Shown one piece after another: positions 9,718 through 21,985 of a stretch of DNA of 40,051 nt. Under the pieces are notes generated by a model, which worked only from the letters and a program-made list of their open reading frames with translations, searched no databases and was not told the DNA's origin. The position numbers were made by a program, and so were the translations under genes. The stretch covers positions 11,621 to 51,671 of the forward strand of contig WKLE02004545.1 of NCBI GenBank assembly GCA_014885115.2. Direction: 5' to 3'. Source of the stretch: Asterionellopsis glacialis (lineage: Eukaryota > Bacillariophyta > Plagiogrammaphyceae > Rhaphoneidales > Asterionellopsidaceae). Numbering within the stretch: position 1 is the stretch's first letter; every line of letters starts with the position of its first letter.

Positions 9718-10997
9718 ATTTTTGAAAGTTTTTTGTTGTTTATCAAAATAGTATGCAGTCTACAATAAATACTGTGGGAAGTATGATGTAAGAGTTGGAA
9801 GAGAAGCAAGATTGAAAAACAGCAAGGTCGTGAATGGTTAGAACAAATCGTACACTCAAAAAGCAGCGGCGGCGGTGTGGCGGGAAAAATGAACAATCGC
9901 ACGGAACACACTTGATCCTTCATGTTAGTCAAAAGACCATAAAGGAAGGATCAGAAATATTTCGAATCCAAATTCAAGTTGCGACACGATCATTTCACTC
10001 ACATGAAGGATCCCGTTTCGTTTAATCAACAATGTCACAAAAGGAACCCAAATTGTCGACTTTTTCCCAGAAAACTATTTCTTGTGATGTGTCTGTTTTC
10101 TGAATCAATCTCTAGAGCTAGAAAGAAAGAATCTCGTCCAATTTAATACCTCGTTACTTTTATTAGATGTCCTATTGGTACTTCCAAATATGGAATGGTC
10201 TCTATCTGTGCAACTCCAAGGTCAACGCGACGATGGGATACACTTTCAGTAGATGAGAATTGTCGTGTTTGTCGGTCGCCGTCGCTAGACAAGAGGGAGA
10301 CAAAAACACACTACAGTGAGTTCTTTTTCGCGTGTGTAGAGACTGCATAGAATTTGGAAATACAGCATGTTTGGGTGTGTTGCTGTTCTTGACACAGCCG
10401 CCGCGCCAGAATGTCAATCGCGTACATCGTGGTACATATTGAACGCATAAATTTTAACCCCATCATTTGCCCGCCTCTTCTCGAAAGTGACTGACTCTCT
10501 GTACCCACGCGCTCCAAATATTTTGGATGTGTAGAAGGACCTCGTACAGGAACATCGCCAAAAACAACCGCACTACCCCACAAAAACAAAAACTTGACCT
10601 TGGCTCCCGCTCGCTCGCTAAAATGGTCAGTCCCTCGCTACAAGCCGTTCGGACAAGAGAACAATCTTCCGACACCCAAAACATTGATGCAAATATTTTT
10701 CCGGAAGATATCGCCTTCCGGAAGACATCCTCCAGTCGGCAGCCTGTTGTTTTTGGATCTTCTCGAATTGACGAATGAAAAGTTAGCAAAGAACACGAAG
10801 AAGATCCTGCGCATATGCGTCTTATTTATTTGTTTCGCTGTTATTAGGGCTACGGCCTGCCCGCCGCCGAACAGAAAGAAGAAGAGGAAGAAGCAGAAGA
10901 CCCCAAAAAATAAGGCGAAACCGAAGCGGGCGAAGATTTCCATCAGATTAGATCAGAAACGGACAGTTTTTGGAACGCACACTTTCAACGAGAGAAG
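9718..10997. promoter_or_regulatory. Divergent promoter region between RAD21 and succinyl-CoA ligase
   Basis: This 1.3 kb region must hold the promoters of two genes reading away from each other. It is rich in CpG compared with the desert downstream. It contains overlapping open frames on both strands (10463-10789, 10594-11001), but none has a recognisable domain. The frame at 10594-11001 becomes Lys/Arg low complexity and overlaps the next start codon by four bases, so it is probably untranslated leader. Confidence 0.5.
10699..10724. promoter_or_regulatory. Twin TTCCGGAAG palindromes
   Basis: TTCCGGAAG occurs at 10699-10707 and again as CTTCCGGAAG at 10715-10724, 16 bp apart, which places the two self-complementary cores about one and a half helical turns from each other. 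They lie about 275-300 bp upstream of the succinyl-CoA ligase start codon. They resemble a dimer binding site, but no diatom factor is identified. Confidence 0.35.
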
Positions 10998-12228
10998 ATG
11001 ACAAGTGTTACTGCTTCACGTAAAATGATCGGACTAGCTGTCCAACAATCTGCGGCAAGGATTGGTAGTCGTCGTACCATGTCTGCGAATGCCAAGGTTT
11101 GGATTGACAAAGATACTCGTGTCATTTGTCAAGGTTTCACTGGAAAGCAGGTAAGCCAGCACAAGAGCGAACAGTTGTTTGATTTTTGATGGCCAATCGA
11201 CATCCCAAAGATTCTGTCTCGTACATTTTGTACTGCCGTGTACGTGACTCCGGAAGATCTACACAAATGAAGCATGTCTGTCCATTACAATGATCTGACC
11301 AAATATTGTTCTTTCTTTTTTTTGTCGTCATCATCGCTGTACCATTGCAACCCTCTATTCTACATGATGCGTGCACGAACGATAGGGTACCTTCCATAGT
11401 GAACAAGCCATTGAATATGGTACAAACATGGTAGGTGGTGTCACACCCAAAAAAGGTGGTCAAACACATTTGGGATTGCCCGTCTTTGATACAGTCAAGG
11501 ACGCTGTGGAAGGTGTAAAGCCTGATGCATCGGTTATTTATGTACCACCACCCTTTTGTGCCGGTGCTATTATTGATGCCATTGAGAATGAAATTCCATT
11601 AGTCGTTGCCATTACCGAAGGTGTACCACAACAAGACATGGCCAAAGTCAAGCATGTCTTGAGGACTCAATCTAAAACCAGATTGATTGGACCGAATTGT
11701 CCTGGTATTATCAAACCTGGTGAATGCAAAATCGGTATCATGCCTGGATACATTCATAAAAAGGGCAAGATTGGTGTTGTATCACGATCTGGTACTTTAA
11801 CGTACGAGGCAGTCCATCAAACAACAGTTGCTGGGTTAGGTCAATCAACTTGTGTTGGTATTGGTGGTGATCCATTTAATGGCACCAACTTTATTGATTG
11901 TTTAGAACGTTTTACGAATGATCCACAAACGGAGGGGATCATCATGATTGGTGAGATTGGTGGAAGTGCAGAAGAAGAAGCTGCTGATTGGTTAATGGAA
12001 TATGGTGACCCCAACAAACCTGTCGTTAGTTTTATTGCGGGTGTGACTGCACCACCCGGACGTCGTATGGGACATGCAGGTGCCATTATTGCTGGAGGTA
12101 AAGGTACAGCCTCCGCCAAGATGGAAGCCCTAGAAGCTGCTGGTGTTCATGTGACACGATCACCTGCACAACTTGGTTCGACCATGTTGAAGGCATTAGG
12201 CATGGACCCACCAGAAGAAGCTGCCTAA
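10998..12228 (+). CDS. SUCLG1: Succinyl-CoA ligase alpha subunit, mitochondrial
   Basis: Exons 10998-11150 and 11386-12228 join in phase 0 across a 235 bp GT-AG intron, giving 331 residues. The junction reads [19 protein letters not shown], the conserved CoA-binding start of the alpha subunit. The enzyme converts succinyl-CoA, nucleoside diphosphate and phosphate to succinate, CoA and nucleoside triphosphate in the TCA cycle, with the beta subunit supplying nucleotide specificity. The N-terminus (about 29 residues, Arg/Ser/Ala-rich, no acidic residues) fits a mitochondrial targeting peptide. The phosphorylated active-site histidine is His281 in [12 protein letters not shown], and the [11 protein letters not shown] and [10 protein letters not shown] motifs of the family are intact. 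Length and motifs are normal. ADP or GDP use cannot be decided from this subunit. Confidence 0.95.
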
Positions 12229-15200
12229 ATGTAGAAGGAAAGTTATTTAATCATTTATGTGTAACGAAACAATCACTGCGTGTTAGAAGGTGACTCATGA
12301 GTGAAAGATAGCTTTTTGAAAGAAGGCGGAGACAGGAAAAATATGAGGAGAACGTTTTGATAAGTGGTAACGATACAAGAGATAAATTTTTAATAAAAAA
12401 AAGATAAACGGAAAAGTTACGAAAGTACGATTAGAGAAAAAGGTGGTCGGTAGGATTGGTGTTTCTTCCTAATAGAAACCAATTCTTCTAAAAAATACAC
12501 AATTTTAAATATCAAGGTTTTTAGAATCCCCTGCTTTAATTTTCATTTCGAAGACATAGAGGTTGCAGGAGACTAGTATTTATAATACTACACCTTTTCC
12601 AAAAAAAAAATAAAGCTCAGTTCAAATATTTCTGCAAGATAAGCATACAGTTACTTCTGCTGAGTTTGTTTGGCTTGGTGAACTAGTTTTACATATTTTG
12701 AATACCATCATTGTCAGAAACTTTATTGGAGTATCATTTAAGAGTGAAAATACCTCTGGAAGAATATTATCACTCACAGCAAATATGGTATATTGTGTTA
12801 TAGTGGTGTGCACCCACATTGTCAAATTTTACTCTTAGGGTAGAAATCATGAGGAGATGATGGCAATGACAATGCTTTAAAAACCATTGGGATAAATATT
12901 CATTGAAAATGGTACTAGTTTTAATGTTTTCATTTTATCAAGCTTGAGACTAAATTAGTTGGGTATGTACAGTATAGCCATGGCATAGGCAACTGTCATT
13001 TAATGGTACTTGAGTTTATTCTTTGTTTTATAAGTTTTGGTAAGTAAATAATGAAAGAATGTAACTTTTTGAGTTTTTGAAATTTTTAAAATATATTACT
13101 CTGAATTTTGACTTCACACCACTTTTAAGAAATGTGACATATTTGTCAGCCCAAATTTGTATCAATTATATATAAGTATGCAGATGATCATCAGACATTT
13201 TTTTAAATATTAATCCTTTTTGGTGAATTTTAATGCATCTGGATGTTTGTCTAAGGAGCTTGGACTTAAAAGCAACAGAAAATTCATTGAAATGGTCAAT
13301 GATGCTGGTAATGCATGAAATTTATTCATAAGAATTATTTTTCTTGTTTTAGTGCAACACAGTCATGAAGAAACAATACAATCTTTTGGAAGAGGGCTCT
13401 GAGATTCTTATTATTTGTTTGCAGGAGGTTGTTCAAATTTTTATGTGTACTAATATAATTCATGTCTTCATTTGTTTTTCCTGGAGAGAAAAATATGAGG
13501 AGAAGGGTAAGGCACCCATAGATAATGTACATGATCAGCATATTCACCATTGTCATTTTATATAGATAATGCATTCCTGCTCCAATAACAACAGCAAATT
13601 TATAGTTTGTTGCTACTTATATATGACTTGTTTGACCTATAAAGAGAAGGTAAGATGAAAAGTGGATTTAATTTGTTTTAACCCAGATTTGTAATAATCA
13701 AAATAAGATTCAATAGTCTGTGTTTGTATTTTACTAACAACCAGCACTAACCAATTACAGGTATTGTGCAAGACGTATCCAACAACACTATCTTGATGAT
13801 GATACTAAGATATATTTTAATTCTTCTAGCAATTTTTTGAAGACAGTGCATTGGATTATTGGATAGTTCATTCATATATGCTCTAAACAAAAACAAATCT
13901 GTCTGTATTGTGTAATGTGGCACTTCATTTCATATAATTTTTGTAACTTTTTGAAAAGATTTTGGAGAAATTGTGATCTAATAATAACATAAAAGCACCT
14001 ACCCCCCATCTTGTATCACATTTCTTAATCTGCTGCAAAATGACCAAAACTATGCCTCCATTCATAAATTTTATAAATTATTTTTCAATATCTTCCCAAT
14101 CTCCACTTACTGCTCTTGATGCCTGATATGTCTCTCAGGAGAAAAATACATATACAAGAATAGACAGTTTGGACCACACATGCATGTACAAGTATTTTTT
14201 GATAGCTATGGTATAATTTGGACCTCAACAAGAAGACAGAGCAGCAGTGCTACTGAATCTCTTTTAAGAGGTAGACATACTATCCCTCATTCATCATTTT
14301 AAATCAACACAGGATGAAAATTTTTACACCACTGCAGCATGAGCTAAAAAAATATTTTTCCTTTAGTTTACAAAATAAGAAAATTACAGATTGCTTCTTT
14401 GAATAATAAATGCATCATATATGGTATGACAAGTGGCCTTGTTAGTTAGAACAGTCTATTAGCTTTAAAAATTGAAACAGCAGCACCATTTTTTATATTT
14501 ATCTTTTTTTAGTTAAGAATGTACTTTTTAAATTTATAGATGTATACTGCAATATATATATACTACAACTTGTACTCTGAGCACATCAGCAATTCAAATG
14601 ATTTTTTTGCATTGGATTTTGTACAATCTCATACTTATGCATGTTGCACACACCAACATTCTTTTTATTTGTTTTTAATTATCACTTTCTTAGTGTACCA
14701 AATTTGATTTTATTCCCAAAATGAAATATACTTAATTCATGTTATACTTCTCTTGTCATATTATATTAAAATAGAACTAATTATTCTCCCTTAAAAAAAA
14801 CTGGTAATTACCCTTGTTGGGTGCCTATGGGGAAGAAGGCTACTGTGCCTCTTGTATTTTTTAAGTTTTGATGGTTCAAAAGTGTGGTTCTACACCCAGC
14901 TGTCCCTCTTTCCCTGTTGAGAGAGGAACAAGAATAGTGATAAAAATACACAAGATGATCAATATAAAAACAAAAAGATAACTTTTCAAAGACATAGTAC
15001 CTTTTGAATGCAGCTGGGACTCCCCCTTTTTTTAGTTTTTTTTGTTTCAGATAGAACTGGTACGAGGGGTTCTTGTCTGAGATAGTAAATAATTCCCAGA
15101 TCAACAACTTATCTTGGTACATCTTCCTTTTACTTTTCTGCTTCTTTTCTTATTGTTTTGTTTTTAGAAAATTAATACTAGAGGTAGGAGTAGATCAATG

Positions 15201-15765
15201 CATTGTGCTCTCTTTGAAGATATTTTTGTTGTTGAAAGCATTCCAGACAAACAAAAAATAAAGGAAATTGCACAAAAGTAATATAAAAGCAGTACAACAT
15301 CAGATTTTCTTCTCCTAATGCATTTTTTATGTTCAAAAATACCACTTTGCCTTCATGTCTGGTAGGATTACTTATCACATACTTATTAGTTAGAAAAAAA
15401 TACTTGTTAGTTGAAAAATACGTATTTTTGTTTTTATAAAGTGGAATTGGAATATTAACAAAAATGGAAAAGGTCAATACCAGTTGATAACTCACACTAT
15501 CAAAAAGACTGCCCTTTCATGAAAAATCAAAGAAATTGGACTGTTAACTTGCCTTGTCATACAGGTATTCTTTGAAGTTTGTTGTCATAGTCTATAAATA
15601 AATTTTAGTAGTATGTAAGGTTTCAAAATTGGGTGAATATCTAGTCAACAAAACATTACAAAACCACCAGAAAAAAATAAACACCATTGTAGACACTAGA
15701 CAACAAGCCATAGATAAATTTCTTATTAGAACTTTACCACCAGCAACATTTATTCTTATATAAAG

Positions 15766-15790
15766 GCAAAGCAAAGCAAAGCAAAGCAAA
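15766..15790. repeat. (GCAAA)5 microsatellite
   Basis: Five perfect tandem copies of the 5-base unit GCAAA lie inside the AT-rich desert. Confidence 0.9.
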
Positions 15791-18700
15791 GGAACTACAC
15801 AAATATTTTTCTAGTTTCTTAGAATTTTGTTTGATTATCTAAGTCTATTATAAGTGATAAAACAGAGGAAAGAGATTATGTGATCTGAATAAAAAATGAA
15901 GAATAAAAAGAAGTGGGAGAACAGTAGTATATTCAAACAAGCAATAATCAATTAATAACACCTCTATGCTCTATTTCAATCTTTTGTAAAGAAACAATGA
16001 TAATGAATGTAGGGTCAATAATTATTCTCTGTGTCTTTTTTATTTCTAATCACTTTGATATCTAATACACATTGATCTACCTGAAGCTTCTTGCTTATGT
16101 AGGAAAGTTCTGTACACTGGTGTGTGGCAGTGTGGTAGTAGGTCAAAATATCTATTAAGTATTTTTTGTTAATGTGGTAGATACTACCAACAGCAACCCC
16201 TTGGCCTGTTGTGCAATAATAATACTGGTATTTTTGAGAATACAAATTCTTGTTCTAAGACATCTTCCTGTATATTCCTATTTCCTGGTCTTGACTTCAA
16301 AGCATCTGGTGAACAGATCTCTCATGGACTATTCTAGTACATATTGAAAGCTATGGTATAGAAATAAACAATTTCTGAAACACTATCTCTTTTCACTAAC
16401 AGGAAAAAAACTTGTATGCCCATGGACAACAAAGTAAAAGGAAATTGTTTGTCAATAAACTAATTTGACTACTGAGTAAAGTATGCTATAAGTACTTGTA
16501 ATTTACATAGCAAGAGCTGGCCATTTTTGTACTCATCTCTCACTATCATTAGCCTTGTGATTTATTGTTTCTTCAACACAAATTTTTAGTCTGAGAAGAA
16601 CTTTGTGGTGTCTTTTTGATCTTTGTATTGTGTTGTATAGTCATCTAAAATTATTGTTTATAGTTCATTTGCCAATACTACAATCATAGAATATTAGAAG
16701 AAATGTTTCTTTTTTTTGGTGCCACAGTCAAAACTCCCAGCTAGAACAGAGGCATGTACAGAACAGTACAACACCAATACCACAAATATATTTTTTTCTT
16801 TCAACTACACATTATAGGTTTTGCTACTCCATACTTTATCTTATGCTGTGAACTGCACCACACTTGTGTAACATTTATATTATCTTCTTTCTGAAAAACC
16901 AAAAATAACCCCCAGACAGAAAAGAACAGAAGATGAATAACAAAATAATTAGAAACCTTCATCTTGCTCCAAAGCAACATAGTCTTTTCAATGCACACAA
17001 GACTGAGTATTCCATGATGAAATACACATATTAGTACAGTAGAAAAATCAATAGACAAGATAGAGAGATAGCATCATAGTCATAACAATATAAGAAATTT
17101 TCAAAAAAGAATCTCTACCAAAATTTAGATTTGAAAGAACAAAATGGAAGAAGAAGGACTTGATGATTACCAAGGTTTGATGAGGTTGTTCAAGACAGTG
17201 CTAGGGAGTATTATCTCTACACCAGAGTGAGATGCATGATTGATCATAATTACTCTACCATGTACCACTAGTAGTAGGGATATTAAGAGCATAGTTTTGT
17301 CACATTTTTGTACATATCATTTCTTTAGAATAATATTTTCCTATTATGATCTCAGGCAGAAAAGTAGTTGTGGCTGGTTTTCAAGAGTCTTAAAAGAAAA
17401 TTTATCTTTATAGAGAAAAAAGTGCTCCAATAAGAACATAACATTTTTATTTTGGTATATTCTTGTTATTTCTTTGCTTTGTAATTGCCTGGATACCACA
17501 ATACGATCTTAACCCTTTCACTACCACATCTCTCTAATGATTTTTAAACTATTAAAAATGATTTAGTTCCAAATATTTTTTCCTTACCAGCATCTATAGT
17601 GCACAACTACTATGATATCATTTTGGGTTTCTTTCTTTTGACAGGAGTTCCCTACCCAAACATCGTATAAATCATTTGAACATTGGTTTGTTGGGTGATG
17701 ATGAAAGTGTGGATAGAGTCATCATGACTATTTGGGTCACTCAGTGAGCTAATATAAATATGAATCAATCTAACCAATTCTAGAAAAGTCAAAAACCTTT
17801 TCTCTGCCAGATAACAAGAATGAAATTAATTTGACTTTGTTGACAGTTATTTCTATACTTTGTACATAGTGCCTTACAAGATGATTGTGTGGACATGATT
17901 CTTGGACAATAAAAGAGGGTCATTACAGTTTAAGATTTGGTACACATGTATAATAGAACTGTTGCCACCTCAATCTATCAAGAAGCCACCTAGTATCAAA
18001 AAGATCTTCTTGTGTGACTATCTATGAAAACAAGGATTCTACGGTTACACAGACCTCTTGACTAGATACAACCAGAGAGTGTTCCAAGATTACACCCAAA
18101 CAATGCTAGAGTAACCAGTGGCCTAGAATCATCATGATGAAAAGTTGCCTTGCAATGACCCAAGTACTTGTTAACCCAATGGCTAACCTTACTACTATGA
18201 TGAATAGTACACTACAACAAAGAGCATGCACACACATAGTATGGAGTAGTCATACTACTCATTATATATTACATTCTGTTTTTATAGTAGGAGCAGTAGG
18301 TTCCAAGGGTTAAGAAGTGTTTGAAGTGGTTTAGTGTTACTTGTTTGTCTACAACAGTTGTTGACCCCCCCTTGTTTTTTTCAAGGTTTGGACTTGGAAT
18401 ATTTTTTGAAGCAATGTGCTATTCACAATGGTTGCTCATATGTATAGTGCCCCACTGTTGCAGTATTGATGGAAGATTCTTTGTTAAGAGTTGAGAAATT
18501 GAATTTCATTTTTTGTATTTGATATCAAGAAGAAGAATTGCTGTATAGAGTAATTGGATTTGAGGTGTTTATGAAGGTGCACTTTCTCATGCAGTTGATT
18601 TTTGAGTATGGTAATTAAGTTTGGAATCTGGGACAGAACAAGCTGGAGAATGTGCTGCTCTGGAACATCTATATATTTGATCTCCTTAAAAACAAAACAA

Positions 18701-20269
18701 AGATATGATTCTTTTGTATAAAAATTGTCAACATCTCACTAGTCTGCACAGTTGCACAAGATTTATTGTAAAAATAAAGAAATGAAAAAGAAGAATAGCT
18801 ACCAGCTATATTGAATTTCAGTCTCAATTGAAAAAGTTACACATATAACAATATATATTAGATGACCTCTCCCTCTAAGGCAGATGTATCTACTCCTATT
18901 TGTATTGGTCATCAATGATTTCATTCTCAGAGTGACCAGTTTTTTGGCTGATGATATGGCTGATTCTGGATTCAGTGATTGCATCACAGTAGTGTCTATA
19001 TCAAAATAACATTACACGAGGGGGCACATTGTTCAGAAAGAAAATGACCATGGATACATTATGTTTTGGCCTTAATGTTGCTACCTGTTTGACCAAAACC
19101 GTGAAAAATAAATGCTGAGCTCACTGTTTTAGTAAAGAGTATTAGAAATTATACTGCAGTGAAATATTATTTAGGAATGCTGCTGTATTATTACAACAGA
19201 CGGTAAGTAAAGAGTGAATGGTTTTGTCAACAACAATATTAAAGTATAAAGAATGGAGGATTTGGTCATCACATTCAAATACTCAAATACTCATTCTGCA
19301 TGGGCTCCATGGATGGAGCATGGAATAAACAACACAAATTATCATATCTACAAATTATCCTGAAAGTAGAAAAAACTCTTATGTGATGACAAGTCAGCAC
19401 CACTTGTTGTACATGATGGTTCAATCAAAGAAGAAAACTGTTCTCAGTTAAAGAACTTACTTTTTAGTTGAGAAGCCAGATTTTGGAGGAGCAGAAAATA
19501 AAAAAGATGATACCAAGGTGCTGATGACAACCTCTAAACAACACTAAGAAGAAAATACACAAATAATTTATGTAACAAAAAGTTCTCCCAGGAATGTAGT
19601 AGTACTTTAGGGGAAAATGATAATCAACTAATATTTTATGAGAGCATCAAGATGAGTGCTATTCAACTAATGATGGTACTATAAGTACTCTCAAGGTTAC
19701 TCAGTCAACCGGGGATCCACTTAAGGTGCCAGCAGATGCCATGTATATGGTTACATACTGCCGAGTTAGAAAAATGAAAAAAAAACTAGAAAAACTAGTC
19801 TAGGCTCAGGTGCATCCTGAAACTTGTTCCATAAATGAGAAGTAATAATGGGATATTGGATGTTCAAAAGGAAGAAAATGGTTCCCTATGTAGCAGGACT
19901 TGAAGACTTGTCCTTAATGGTGAAATGATATGTGTTAAGTTTTGTCTGGGTTGGGGTAGATTGTCCACATTGTTCGCTGATATCCATATAAGAATGTTTG
20001 ATATTCTTGATCCAAAGTTGGAGACATTAAGGGTGTTAAGCTGAGAGGGGCATCTTGAAAAGGAAATTTAGAGGAAAATACATTATGTAATCAGTATTGT
20101 TCATAGGAATCAGATGAAATTGTGTCATAATAGGTAGTACTTCCCAGCATAGTTACAAAAAAATACAATTTAGAATGGAGCTCCAAAAAAGTTTGTTCTC
20201 ACATTTTATATGATGATGTTGCAAGGAGAGCGAAGAAAACAGGGAGTGATCCTGGCTCCAGAGACTATC

Positions 20270-20430
20270 TAGGTCCTAATCGATCTCGACCTGGCGATAG
20301 GCGTCAACGGCGGCGGTCGGGTCAGGAACCAGGGGGGTCCGCGGGGGTACCTCCAAAACACCCGCGCGCGGGGGATATGTGATGTCTGCCATTCGTCAGA
20401 TAACTCCCGTGCATTTTCGAATTTACTGAG
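20270..20430. promoter_or_regulatory. CpG-rich block at the desert edge, upstream of the ANL-like gene
   Basis: About 16-18 CpG occur in 160 bases (for example ACGGCGGCGGTCGGG and CCCGCGCGCGGGGG), right after 7.6 kb with about a dozen. G-runs (AGGGGGG, CGGGGG) are present. It lies 220-380 bp upstream of the next start codon. It may be an unmethylated promoter or boundary segment (inference). The 60-codon reverse frame over it (20269-20451) has no domain. Confidence 0.5.
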
Positions 20431-20647
20431 AAGAAAATATTCAATAATCAAACAATGGTAAGAAATCTCATCAAAAACGTTAGGGAGCGTCTCTACGTAT
20501 GTCGAATGTAGATTTCTGTATGTAAAATCATGAGATCGGATCGCTGACCGACGACATTAGGGGTTTGCCGGTGCTTCTCACGTAGAGGCTGGATTCGACA
20601 CCTATGAAATTGTGCTGCAGTGATCCCTCTGCAACATCACCTCCACC

Positions 20648-21644
20648 ATGACGCCGTCTGCTACGAGAGCTGCTTCGGTTATCGCTCGACGATTGGGCCG
20701 CACTGCCCTGTCGTCAAGATCCACTGTCTGTAGATCAAATGCTACGTTGAAATCCGTTCGAGGTATGGCATCAGTGTCTGCCGGAAATGCGCTTTCGGCT
20801 CTCGCTCAGGAGAATCCTCACAAGGATATCCTCCGATACCAACACAAGAACATGAAATGGAGTTTCTCTCATGTTGACAAGCACTCGGATGATCTTGCTG
20901 TTGGATTTTTGGAACAAGGACTTCAACCTGGTGATGTTGTTTTATCATGGTTGCCAGCCCACTTTGCTGAGACGGTAAGTATTTGTGCTAAATTTGTAGC
21001 TTTCTGAGTATAATCGAAAAGGCACTGCATACAGGATTACCTGGAAGATATTTCAATTTCTCATCACGCGTGATTCTTTTTTGATTGTTATAATTTCACA
21101 GCACATTCTTCAATTTGCATGCTCCAAGGCTGGATTTGTACTTTACAATCTGGATCCTTCCCAGGCTGTTACCGACCCTGAGGGTGCCAAAGCTTCTCTT
21201 GAAAAGGCTTTAGAAATTACAGAGGCCAATGTTTTGGTGACACAAGAAGCTGGTGATGATACGAATTACATTCGATTGGTAGAAGATGTTATTCCTGAAG
21301 TTCGTATTTTCAACTTTCAGGATGGTATGCCATTCCTTTCTCCCCGCTTTCCCCATTTAAGGTTCCCAATTCACACTGGATTGGATCAAGTTGATAAGTG
21401 GGGTTTTCTCCCGTTCAAGCACATGTTGGTGCCCAGCGGTGAACTTTCCAACCTTTTGGCGGGCAAGGCCTTGTCGGGTGCCACACCTGTTATGGGTGAG
21501 CTCACTACTGGAGCTGATGGATTGCCTGCCAAGGGCAAGGTTCTTTCTAATGATGAGGTTATCAAGTCTGGTGTCTGGCCTATCTTTTCCTCTATTCTCA
21601 AGAAGGAGTACCAAGAGATTGAAGGTGTTGGTGTTGTCTTTTAA
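20648..21644 (+). CDS. Truncated acyl-CoA-synthetase-like (ANL superfamily N-terminal) protein, probably mitochondrial
   Basis: Exons 20648-20974 and 21102-21644 join in phase 0 over a 127 bp GT-AG intron, giving 289 residues. Residues 1-40 are Arg/Ser/Ala-rich without acidic residues, a likely mitochondrial presequence. Residues about 55-150 match the N-terminal part of AMP-binding acyl-CoA synthetases (WSFSHVDKHSDDLAVGF, then GLQPGDVVLSWLPAHFAET/HILQFACSKAGFVLYNLDPS). The protein then ends with a family-specific tail (PRFPHLRFPIHTGLD, then FKHMLVPSG). The Ser/Thr/Gly-rich P-loop, the adenylate-binding motifs and the C-terminal lid domain are all absent, so adenylation and thioesterification are not expected. 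The clean stop and intact splice sites argue for a real short protein rather than a pseudogene. Its job is unknown; a regulatory or binding role is conjecture. Confidence 0.75.
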
Positions 21645-21985
21645 AAAAACGTAGTACAATATGAAAATTAAGATAAATAAATTTGAAAACTAAGCTCGAA
21701 AAATTTACTCTGTTTACAACGTCTTGAACGTTGATTGACGATTGCAACTCCCTTTAATACTGTCTAATGTCGTTAACATTTGAAAACGCCTGCTTGAAGC
21801 TAACTCGATAAAAGATGCCATTAAATTAAATATCTCTCCGTGCAGATGCGGTCTCAGAGCCCTGCCATGCGGTGTTAGGAACACAGATGTTATCTACTCA
21901 ACGACAAGCTATGTACACACAAGTTAACATTTAAAGCTACATTTTAAAAGTGTAATACTGTAAATTTCAGATAGATTTCATTCTT
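21645..21985. other. Intergenic region between convergent genes
   Basis: Short AT-rich region between the 3' ends of the ANL-like gene and PHB2. It should hold both untranslated 3' ends. I see nothing else. Confidence 0.5.

Larger units (their letters stand above)
12229..20647. other. 8.4 kb AT-rich gene desert, nearly void of CpG
   Basis: The first 300 bp are the 3' flank of succinyl-CoA ligase and still contain CpG. From about 12600 to 20220 I count only about a dozen CpG dinucleotides in 7.6 kb. At roughly 30-33% G+C one would expect some 150-200. TG and CA are plentiful. No open frame longer than about 105 codons occurs and none shows a domain. I found no RNA gene, no long terminal repeat and no intact transposase by eye. 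Minor structure: a GCAAA microsatellite at 15766-15790 and poly-T/poly-A runs. The pattern fits long-term cytosine methylation and decay of old repeats, but the source elements are not recognisable. Confidence 0.7.

Noticed and set aside
10594..11001. 135-codon frame just before succinyl-CoA ligase
   Set aside because: Lys/Arg low complexity with no domain, and it overlaps the real start codon by four bases. More likely leader sequence.
13335..17058. Several 60-105 codon frames in the AT-rich desert
   Set aside because: Low complexity, no homology recognised, and the surrounding DNA shows the CpG loss of non-coding sequence.
17101..19800. Possible decayed transposase pieces (short open stretches such as 19672-19800)
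   Set aside because: I tried reading all frames for DDE or reverse-transcriptase motifs and found none convincing. Stretches of under 40 codons are expected by chance.
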